Source: Pseudomonadota bacterium
Lineage (GTDB): Bacteria; Pseudomonadota; Alphaproteobacteria; Rhizobiales; Xanthobacteraceae
NCBI GenBank assembly: GCA_023391175.1
Contig: JAEWBL010000276.1
Coordinates: 1 to 10,286, forward strand
Direction of reading: 5' to 3'
Length of the DNA: 10,286 nucleotides
Shown: piece after piece, positions 1-5,577 of the stretch
Layout of the letters: the number at the start of each line of letters is the position of its first letter
Numbering within the stretch: position 1 is the stretch's first letter
Notes under the pieces: model-generated
Seen by the model: the letters and a program-made list of their open reading frames with translations, nothing else
Told to the model about the DNA's origin: nothing
Databases searched by the model: none
Program-made: the position numbers and the translations under genes

Positions 1-277
1 GAAGCGTCCGGAGTTCCGTAGACCGCCAAAGTCTCACAGATCTCAACCAGCATCGCTGCCAGAAGAGACCCCGCAAGGACTCCGCCGTCCACGTTTCTCT
101 TTCTTCTGTCATACATGTCAAACAGCGGTGGAAGCAGAAGCTTCCCTGCCCTAGAAGGGCCGACAGACGCGCCATCGTCCGGCTCTTTAACCGGCGGCTT
201 CACATCAGTGAAGTCGTGAGGAGCGTCGGAGACGCGCTGTCGATCCGTCCAGTTGGCGGCGGCAGCGCGTCGTCGAT
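1..277 (-). other. 5' leader of an rRNA operon (pre-16S), transcribed leftward, truncated by the window edge
   Basis: Read on the minus strand, this segment resembles the leader that precedes 16S rRNA in Bradyrhizobium-like bacteria. The block around 70-110 (minus-strand words GAAAGAGAAACGTGGACGG and CGGAGTCCTTGCGGG) and the block near 20-40 (GAGACTTTGGCGG) match what I remember of those leaders. Two adjacent small hairpins are visible: 130-135 with 140-145, and 148-151 with 157-160. A third, CCGG-flanked dyad lies near 178-193. The mature 16S 5' end (the AGAGTTTGATC region) is not present, so the gene must begin left of base 1. The right limit is the start site expected about 7 bases below the -10 box at 284-290. 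The identification comes from remembered similarity plus the strong promoter, not from an alignment. Confidence 0.7.
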
Positions 278-283
278 GGGCGG

Positions 284-313
284 TTTATAGGGGCAACCCC
301 CTTCCGGTGTCAA
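284..313 (-). promoter_or_regulatory. Strong sigma70-type promoter of the rRNA operon
   Basis: On the minus strand there is a perfect -35 hexamer TTGACA (plus-strand TGTCAA, 308-313). The -10 is TATAAA at 284-289 with an 18-bp spacer, or CTATAA at 285-290 with a 17-bp spacer. The match to consensus and the rRNA-leader-like sequence below it make this the best-supported promoter in the window. It points away from the peptidase gene. A second TTGACA at 116-121 has no -10 partner. Confidence 0.72.
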
Positions 314-553
314 CACCCCCGTTTTCGGCATCGATGAAGCGCGTATGACGCTGTGGGCAAATCCCCGCCTACCGGGCCACCGCCCATTGCAATGCAACGA
401 TTTTCGGCCTGTGGACATATTGCGCTGCAAGAGCGGATCGAATCGCAGTCGGCGAAGCTTCAGCCGAAAAATTCCGGATCTTTTTCGCCAGTGCCCCGCC
501 GAAAAGGCCCGGCCCTCTCTCAACGCGCCCTTCCGGGGCGTACGGATCGCGCT

Positions 554-575
554 CGCGCGCGTGCGCGCGTATATG
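554..575. other. 22-base strictly alternating pyrimidine-purine tract (Z-DNA-prone)
   Basis: From 554 to 575 every step alternates pyrimidine and purine, mostly CG with one TG step and ending in TATATG. Tracts like this can adopt left-handed Z-DNA under negative supercoiling. It lies upstream of the rRNA promoter, a highly transcribed locus. A biological role is only a guess. Confidence 0.5.
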
Positions 576-593
576 GATGTGTCGATTTGAATG

Positions 594-616
594 CGCGGTC
601 CCTTGCCGGGACCGCG
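594..616. repeat. Perfect 9-bp-stem hairpin in intergenic DNA
   Basis: CGCGGTCCC (594-602) and GGGACCGCG (608-616) are exact reverse complements around a 5-base loop. No T-run follows on either strand, so it is not a canonical Rho-independent terminator. It could be a protein-binding dyad or a structured RNA element. Confidence 0.55.
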
Positions 617-718
617 GCGCGGCGCAACGGCAAGGCCGACGCCATGCTTTTGCCGCCTCCGGACCCTCACATGCGCCGCCACGGACGGAGCCGACGGGGC
701 GTGATTTGCGCCGCGTCA

Positions 719-747
719 TTGACGGGTGGTGAGGCGGGAGGCATGTT
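719..747 (+). promoter_or_regulatory. Possible weak promoter of the M23 peptidase gene
   Basis: TTGACG (719-724) matches five of six bases of the sigma70 -35 box. Seventeen bases later is CATGTT (742-747), which matches only three of six -10 positions. Transcription would start near 754, inside the 16-bp tandem repeat, leaving a leader of about 100 bases before the preferred TTG start. Confidence 0.2.
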
Positions 748-775
748 CGCCAAACGTCTTGTTCGCCGAACGTGT
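744..775 (+). repeat. Tandem imperfect 16-bp direct repeat, candidate operator
   Basis: Two adjacent 16-base units, 744-759 and 760-775, agree at 14 of 16 positions. The second contains the dyad GTTCG-C-CGAAC (761-771), and a shorter dyad GTTG-G-CAAC follows at 774-782. Tandem units with internal dyads just ahead of a gene suggest a regulator-binding site. The 16-bp spacing does not fit the alphaproteobacterial LexA box (GTTC-N7-GTTC). Confidence 0.45.
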
Positions 776-852
776 TGGCAACCGTTTTTGCAGAAACCCT
801 GGCGGGTAACGGCCTGTGCGCCGCACACGCGCACGCAGCTGAGGGACGCAGA

Positions 853-2919
853 TTGTATCATCGACGATCAGCCGGGGACTGGCGCGACGCCACGAGCGCT
901 GCCGGTCTCGGCGACGACCCCCCGCTCGGGGTGGACGGAGATGAAGAGGATATCGACCGGCGCCGCGTCTCCGCGCGCTGGTTCGCCGCCACGCTGCTCA
1001 CGGCCTTGTGTGGTTCGTTCCTGATGGGCGGCGCCGTTTACGCGGCGCTGGACGGCGAGCACCGCTTCGCGCTCATGCCGGAAAAGGTGCGCAACGCCAT
1101 CCGCGGCGCGCTGGCCGTGGGCGAACGCCCAGTCAACTCGGCCCGCAAGGGCGATCGCATGTCGCTCCTCGGCGATGTCGCCACCGCCCGCCAGACCTTC
1201 CGCGTCTCCACCGCCACCAAGATGGGTGACCGCGAGATCATCAAGGTGCGGCCCTTCACCCGGGTGGCGGCGAACCTCGCAATGTCCACCACCTCGGTGT
1301 CCTCCAACATCCCCCGCTTCAACCCGGCCCAGCTCGTGGCCGATTCCAGCAAGGACGAGGTCGCGCCCCAGGCCGAGCCCACCGGCGAGGTGACGCTGGT
1401 GATGCGCGATATCTCCAGCCTGCCGCCGAGCACCCGCCTTGGCGCCGCCACCTCCATGGAAAACGTGCTGGTGAAGGTGCGCGAGGTGGCCGAGCTGACC
1501 CGCGTGCAGCCCGGCCAGGGCGGATTGCCCGCCGCCATCGTCGCGGGCCAGCCGGGCTTCCCACCCCAGATGGCGGCCCAGGCCGCGACGTCGCCCTACC
1601 TCTCCTATGCCAGCGTCGGCAACGCGCTCGGCTCGCCGGGCCTGCCGGCCTCCGCCGTTCCCGCCGCCCACGCGCCGCCCGGCGCCGCCAATGCGCCGGT
1701 GCCGGTGGCACCCAACAACATCAGCTTCGTGCCCAAGACCTCCGACGAGACCTCCGGCGGCAACGACTGGTCGGACGCCACGGTGGTGGTGAAGAAGGGC
1801 GACACCATCGTCTCCATCCTCATGGACAACGGCGTCTCCAAGGAAGACGCCCGCGCCGCCGCCGCCGCTTTCCAGCGCGGCCGGGACGGCACGGTGAAGG
1901 ATGGCCTGCGCATGCACCTGCTGCTGCAGGAAGAGAACAAGCGGGTGCGTCCGCTGCGCATCTCCATCTTCAGCGACCTCGGCCACGAGGGCACCGTCGC
2001 GCTCTCCGACAAGGACGAGTTCGTCAACGTGCCCGAGCCGTCCGAGACCGAGATGGCCGGCGTCTCCGAGGATACGGACGAGGATGACGGCGGCCCCGGC
2101 ATCCGGCTCTACGAGAGCATCTACGAGACCGCCCTGCGCAACGACGTGCCGCGCAGCGTCATCGCCGATCTCATCCGCGTCTATTCCTTCGACGTGGACT
2201 TCCAGCGCCGGGTGAAGCCGGGCGACAGCTTCGAAGTGCTGTTCTCGGACGATCCGGGCGCCTCCAACGACGTGCTCTACGCCGCCCTCACCGTGAACAA
2301 GGAAACGCGGCGCTACTTCCGCTTCCAGACCACGGACGACGGCCTCGTCGATTATTATGACGAGGACGGAAAGAGCGCGAAGAAGTTCCTGGTCAGAAAG
2401 CCCATGGCCGGCGGCATCATGCGCTCGCCCTTCGGCTATCGCCGCCACCCCATCCTCGGCTATTCCAAGCTGCATACGGGCGTGGATTGGGCGGATGCCA
2501 TCGGTTCGCCCATCTATGCCGCGGGCAATGGCACCATCATCTACGCCAACTGGAAATCCGGCTACGGCAAGCACACGGAAATCCAGCACGCCAACGGCTA
2601 CGTCACCACCTATTCGCACCAGTCGGGCTTCGCCCGCGGCATCCGCGAGGGCGTGACGGTGCGCCAGGGCCAGCTCATCGGCTATCTCGGCAACACCGGC
2701 CTCTCCACCGGCCCGCATCTGCACTACGAAGTGAAGATCAACGGCAACTTCGTCGATCCCATGCGCATCCGCCTGCCCCGCGGCCGGGCGCTGGACGGCA
2801 AGTTCCTCGCCGAGTTCAAGAAGGAGCGGGAGCGCATCGAGGCCCTGCTCAGCCACGCCCCGGTGCCGCCCAAGGTGGCGAACGCCGGCGCTGCCAAGAC
2901 CCGCGCCGCCAGCAACTGA
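853..2919 (+). CDS. Membrane-anchored M23 family (LytM/MepM-like) peptidoglycan endopeptidase
   Basis: Predicted zinc metallopeptidase of 688 residues that cleaves peptidoglycan cross-links in the periplasm. A cytoplasmic N-terminus carrying LGDDPPL precedes one membrane segment (about 43-66, after RRR at 36-38). A variable Ala/Pro-rich linker follows, then a LysM-like stretch (about 309-352, VVVKKGDT), a region resembling the second N-terminal domain of MepM/ShyA proteins (about 417-500), and the M23 domain (about 522-635). Zinc ligands H541, D545 (HTGVD) and H624 (HLH), and catalytic H589 and H622, are all present, so it should be active. I chose TTG at 853 because GAGGGA sits 6 bases upstream and the protein then begins close to the conserved motif. 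GTG at 772 would add 27 residues of unconvincing sequence. It is probably a single-gene unit closed by the hairpin at 2923-2962. The exact bond cleaved is inferred from the family only. Confidence 0.9.
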   Translation: MYHRRSAGDWRDATSAAGLGDDPPLGVDGDEEDIDRRRVSARWFAATLLTALCGSFLMGGAVYAALDGEHRFALMPEKVRNAIRGALAVGERPVNSARKGDRMSLLGDVATARQTFRVSTATKMGDREIIKVRPFTRVAANLAMSTTSVSSNIPRFNPAQLVADSSKDEVAPQAEPTGEVTLVMRDISSLPPSTRLGAATSMENVLVKVREVAELTRVQPGQGGLPAAIVAGQPGFPPQMAAQAATSPYLSYASVGNALGSPGLPASAVPAAHAPPGAANAPVPVAPNNISFVPKTSDETSGGNDWSDATVVVKKGDTIVSILMDNGVSKEDARAAAAAFQRGRDGTVKDGLRMHLLLQEENKRVRPLRISIFSDLGHEGTVALSDKDEFVNVPEPSETEMAGVSEDTDEDDGGPGIRLYESIYETALRNDVPRSVIADLIRVYSFDVDFQRRVKPGDSFEVLFSDDPGASNDVLYAALTVNKETRRYFRFQTTDDGLVDYYDEDGKSAKKFLVRKPMAGGIMRSPFGYRRHPILGYSKLHTGVDWADAIGSPIYAAGNGTIIYANWKSGYGKHTEIQHANGYVTTYSHQSGFARGIREGVTVRQGQLIGYLGNTGLSTGPHLHYEVKINGNFVDPMRIRLPRGRALDGKFLAEFKKERERIEALLSHAPVPPKVANAGAAKTRAASN

Positions 2920-2922
2920 CCC

Positions 2923-2962
2923 GCCCGTTCTGGCCCGCCGCAGCGCGCGGGCCGGAACGGGC
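2923..2962 (+). terminator. Strong hairpin terminator after the M23 peptidase gene
   Basis: The 16-base arms 2923-2938 and 2947-2962 pair fully apart from one G-U wobble (T2931 with G2954), around an 8-base loop. The structure begins 4 bases after the TGA stop. The downstream sequence CTTCATCAAAA has only a weak U-tract, so termination may be imperfect. Confidence 0.65.
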
Positions 2963-3106
2963 TTCATCAAAAGACCGCTGGACACGCGGGATGGCGCCGC
3001 GAACACGGCCGCACTTCGCCACAAACAAAGCTTGACCTTGGGAACGGTTCAGCTACCGCTGCGACCGGTTGAAAGCCAAACCTTTCTCTCCCAGAGGACT
3101 GCCCCC

Positions 3107-4033
3107 ATGAGCGGCCCCTTCCGTGGTTCGGTTCGTTCCCTCGCCTGCGCCTTCGTCCTCGCCACCGCGCTTCCCACCCTCGCCGCCGCCGATCCGCTAG
3201 GTGACTATGTGACCGCCCGCGACAAGGCCATCGCGGCCTCCCTCGCCGCCGGCAAGGCCGGCAAGAGCGGCGACGAGGCCGTGATCAAGCGCGAGGAAGC
3301 CGCGCTCAAGGACCTCGGCAAGCGGATGACCGTCGTCATCGGCCCGGTGAAGTTCAAGGGCCTCGGCGACCCGCAATATACCCTGCGGGTGCTGACCTAC
3401 GACGAGAACACCCCCGCCAAGGATCTCGACGGCATCTCCTTCGCCGCCAAGGATTTCAACACCCGCATCGTGGTGGCGCCCGACAGCCTCTTCACCGCCT
3501 GGCTCGCCGCCCGCGCCAAGGACCCGGACGCCCCGAAGGCCTTCGCCTCCGGCCTGAAGGCGGCGGCGGGTACGTCCGAATTTTACACCAATGCCATCGC
3601 CTTCGACGGCGGCTACTACCAGCCCTATGTGGAGCTGCCCGTGGCCGCCGCGCCGGGCGAGACCGCCATCGCCTGGCTCGGCCTCCAGACCGAGGAGCCC
3701 GCCGGCAATACCGCGCCCAACGAGATCGCCATCGTGCGCGTGGGCGGCGGCAAGGCCATGGTGGGCGTGACCATTACGAAGCTGGACGTGAAGCCCATCG
3801 CCGCCTGCGACGCCATCTGGCAGCCCTTCAAGACCAAGGCCGACGCGCTGCAGAAGCAGGTGGAGAAGGACAACAAGGACCAGGATCCGCGCTGGGAGCA
3901 GATCACCAAGATCCAGGACGAGGGCTCGATCGCCTATCGCGCCTGCTTCTTGAAGGAAGCCCCCAGCCAGCCCTTCTTCGCCGCCGCCGTGAAGAAGGCG
4001 GAAGCCTTCCTCGCCACGTCGCGCGGGCAGTGA
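3107..4033 (+). CDS. Exported protein of unknown function, first of a tandem paralog pair
   Basis: Predicted periplasmic protein of 308 residues. The N-terminus is a classical Sec signal peptide (basic MSGPFRGSVRS, hydrophobic core about 12-24, cleavage plausible after LAAA near residue 28). ATG 3107 is preferred over upstream frame extensions because AGAGGA lies 8 bases before it and the signal peptide begins there. No catalytic motif or named family is recognised. It aligns along its length with the next gene: shared are the GDYV/DDYI start, KDL-KRM, WLAARAK (W132), the ACDAIW motif (C234), DPRW, YRACF (C280) and the PFF-AVK-AE tail. C234 and C280 are the cysteines kept in both copies, with equal spacing, and may form a disulfide in the periplasm. 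No lipobox is seen. The function is unknown. Confidence 0.85.
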   Translation: MSGPFRGSVRSLACAFVLATALPTLAAADPLGDYVTARDKAIAASLAAGKAGKSGDEAVIKREEAALKDLGKRMTVVIGPVKFKGLGDPQYTLRVLTYDENTPAKDLDGISFAAKDFNTRIVVAPDSLFTAWLAARAKDPDAPKAFASGLKAAAGTSEFYTNAIAFDGGYYQPYVELPVAAAPGETAIAWLGLQTEEPAGNTAPNEIAIVRVGGGKAMVGVTITKLDVKPIAACDAIWQPFKTKADALQKQVEKDNKDQDPRWEQITKIQDEGSIAYRACFLKEAPSQPFFAAAVKKAEAFLATSRGQ

Positions 4034-4065
4034 GCGGGCTACCTTCATCACGCATTGATTTTTAC

Positions 4066-4094
4066 CATTGGCGGCGCAGATTGCGCCGCCAATG
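4066..4094 (+). terminator. Perfect 13-bp-stem hairpin between the two paralogs (terminator or attenuator)
   Basis: Bases 4066-4078 and 4082-4094 are exact reverse complements around the loop GAT. The sequence after it (TCGTTCT) has only a broken T-run, so this could be a partial terminator or an mRNA-stabilising structure that sets the ratio of the two paralogs. It begins 33 bases after the first stop and ends 23 bases before the second start. Confidence 0.55.
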
Positions 4095-4117
4095 TCGTTC
4101 TAGCCGTGAGAGTCCCC

Positions 4118-5047
4118 ATGACGCGCCCCCGCCCCGCCGGATGCTCCTCCCTCCGCCTGGCCGCGGTGCTGCTCGCGGGACTTCTCGCCGCGCCGGCGGC
4201 GGCCCATGCGGATGGGGCGGACGACTACATCGCGGCCCACACAAGGGCCGAGGCGGAAGTGGCCGCCGCCGTGAAGGCGGGCAAGAGCGATGGCGACATC
4301 GACAAGCTCAGCGCGCCGCTGCTGAAGGATCTGGAAAAGCGGATGGTCGCCCTCCTCGGGCCGCTCAGCTTCAAGGGCACGCAGAAGAAGCCCATCTTCA
4401 TGCCGTCCTCGCTCAACCCGGAATTTCTGGAATCCAAGGAGCCGGACGGCCTCCTCTTCTCCGGCGCCAACCTCACCACCCGCTATTTCGTCTCCCCCGA
4501 GCCCGTCTTCACCAAGTGGCTTGCCGCCCGCGCCAAGGAGGAGGACGCCGCCCCCGAACTGCGCCTCGGCCTCAAGGGCGCCATGGGCACGGAGCCCTTC
4601 TATTTCGCCGTGCTGGGCACGGATGCCGCCTTCATCAAGTACATGGACCTGCCGGTGACCGCCGGCGACGGCGAGAGCGTCACCGCCGCCCTCGGCCTCT
4701 TCACCCAGTCGGGCCAGCAGAACGATCCGCCCAGCAGCATCGTCTTCACCCGCATCGGCGATGGCCGCGTGGTGGTGGGCACGGCGGACCTGAAAGCCAG
4801 CATCAAGCCCCAGCCCGCCTGCGAAGCCATCTGGAAAGAGGCCAACGCCAAGGCCACCAAGCTGGAAGACGCCGCCGGCAAGACCCGCAACGACGAAGAC
4901 CCGCGCTGGAAGCAGGCCGAACAGGTCCGCGAGGCCGGCGGCGACGCCTTCCGCGCCTGCTTCGTCAAGGCCGCGCCGGGACTGCCGTTCTTTGCCGGCG
5001 CGGTGAAGCGGGCGGAGGAGCTGGTGCAGGCAGCGCGGGGGAAGTAG
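4118..5047 (+). CDS. Exported protein of unknown function, second of the tandem paralog pair
   Basis: Predicted periplasmic protein of 309 residues, a diverged duplicate of the preceding gene. The signal peptide has a basic start, a hydrophobic core LAAVLLAGLLAAPAAA (about 14-29) and likely cleavage after AHA near residue 31. ATG 4118 begins the signal peptide, and a modest GTGAGAG ribosome site ends 5 bases before it. Shared landmarks are DDYI, LKDLEKRM, WLAARAK (W134), ACEAIW (C235), DPRWKQ, FRACF (C281) and PFFAGAVKRAEE. The cysteine spacing of 46 residues is identical in both proteins. With 84 bases between the genes and a hairpin in that gap, they may be one operon with differential expression. 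The stop is only 3 bases from the stop of the convergent DUF2267 gene, with no terminator between. The function is unknown, and no enzyme motif was recognised. Confidence 0.85.
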   Translation: MTRPRPAGCSSLRLAAVLLAGLLAAPAAAHADGADDYIAAHTRAEAEVAAAVKAGKSDGDIDKLSAPLLKDLEKRMVALLGPLSFKGTQKKPIFMPSSLNPEFLESKEPDGLLFSGANLTTRYFVSPEPVFTKWLAARAKEEDAAPELRLGLKGAMGTEPFYFAVLGTDAAFIKYMDLPVTAGDGESVTAALGLFTQSGQQNDPPSSIVFTRIGDGRVVVGTADLKASIKPQPACEAIWKEANAKATKLEDAAGKTRNDEDPRWKQAEQVREAGGDAFRACFVKAAPGLPFFAGAVKRAEELVQAARGK

Positions 5048-5050
5048 GCG

Positions 5051-5527
5051 TCAGGCTTTCCAGAAGTCGGCGGCGCCTTCGGGCAGGGTGGCGAGGACAC
5101 GGTCGAGCTTGTCCCCGTCCATGTTCCGCCGCAGCGCCGCCGCCACGTCGGCAATGGCCGAGGCCGGCGCGAAATTGTGGTGCCGGCGCAGGTCCTGCAC
5201 CTCCGCCGTCATCGTCTCCCGATCCGCGAACGGCCGACGCGGCTCCGCCGTGTCCCAGTCCGCCACGAAGATGGCCCGCAGCACGGGCGGCAGCACCCCC
5301 GCAAAGCGGATCGCCTCCTCCACCGACAACCGCCGCCGGAACACCACCAGCACCCCCTCCACCATGGTGTAGGCCTGATTGCGCGTGCCGAGGCCGGCCG
5401 TATCCCGCGCGTCGGCGAGAAAGCGGTTGAACTGCTCGGTGGCGTGCTGGAGGTCGAGGGGGATGGGCATGGGTTCGGAGTTCGATTTAGTGCGGCTTGA
5501 GCCAATAAGATAGCTTGCATCGCCCAT
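5051..5527 (-). CDS. DUF2267-like small helical protein
   Basis: A cytoplasmic, probably all-helical protein of 158 residues with no signal peptide or membrane segment. The pattern QAYTMVEGVLVVFRRRLS followed by EEAIRFAGVLPPVLRAIFV and then W is what I associate with DUF2267. A second, weaker helical half ends in LPEGAADFW. The biochemical role is unknown. Two starts compete. ATG 5527 has AGGA 7 bases upstream and is used here. ATG 5470 gives 139 residues beginning MPIPLDL, close to where the family domain starts, but lacks a clear ribosome site. The 19 extra residues are encoded in AT-richer DNA shared with the neighbouring Abi gene, so the native 5' end may have been altered by an insertion. 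It runs divergently from the Abi gene and convergently with the second paralog. Confidence 0.75.
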   Translation of the reverse strand: MGDASYLIGSSRTKSNSEPMPIPLDLQHATEQFNRFLADARDTAGLGTRNQAYTMVEGVLVVFRRRLSVEEAIRFAGVLPPVLRAIFVADWDTAEPRRPFADRETMTAEVQDLRRHHNFAPASAIADVAAALRRNMDGDKLDRVLATLPEGAADFWKA

Positions 5528-5546
5528 CTTGAATTCCTGTAAGCTA
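5511..5546. repeat. Inverted repeat in the divergent control region of the DUF2267 and Abi genes
   Basis: TAGCTTGCA (5511-5519) pairs with TGTAAGCTA (5538-5546) at all nine positions, one of them a G-T wobble, over an 18-base spacer. If the DUF2267 gene starts at 5470 the repeat is fully intergenic, as an operator would be. If it starts at 5527 the repeat overlaps the first codons. Poor promoter-like boxes are present (TTGCAT 5515-5520 with TGTAAG 5538-5543, plus strand), so no promoter is called. Confidence 0.35.
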
Positions 5547-5577
5547 GTAAGGTCAATATCAGAGGGCGTTGTTCTTG

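Larger units (their letters stand above)
314..852. other. Gene-less stretch between the rRNA promoter and the M23 peptidase gene
   Basis: No reading frame here looks like a protein: the open frames are rich in Arg, Pro and Ser, lack good ribosome sites and resemble no family. What is present is structural. An AT-rich inverted repeat has arms CGAAAAA (465-471) and TTTTTCG (481-487) around a TCCGGA core. A Z-prone tract, a GC-rich hairpin and a tandem repeat are listed separately. The promoter of the peptidase gene should lie near the right end. Confidence 0.5.

Noticed and set aside
116..121. Second TTGACA on the minus strand as another rRNA promoter
   Set aside because: No -10-like hexamer at 16-19 bases (17 bp gives AGAAAC), and it lies inside the conserved-looking leader.
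297..307. Shared word CGGAAGGGGGT in the rRNA promoter spacer and in both arms upstream of clpB as a common regulatory element
   Set aside because: An 11-base GC-rich match recurring in 10 kb of GC-rich DNA is not significant, and its position relative to promoters differs.
744..775. LexA (SOS) box from the repeated GTTC motifs
   Set aside because: The GTTC units are 16 bp apart start to start; the alphaproteobacterial box needs GTTC-N7-GTTC.
353..1024. 223-codon plus-strand open frame over the left intergenic region
   Set aside because: It overlaps the M23 gene start in another frame, has Arg/Pro-rich low-complexity sequence and no family resemblance; it is a GC-driven open frame.
868..3024. 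718-codon minus-strand open frame opposite the M23 gene
   Set aside because: His/Gly/Ala-rich mirror of a well-supported coding frame; typical antisense shadow in GC-rich DNA.
4030..5430. 466-codon plus-strand open frame spanning the second paralog and the DUF2267 gene
   Set aside because: Arg/Pro-rich, crosses two better-supported genes on opposite strands, and has no recognisable domain.
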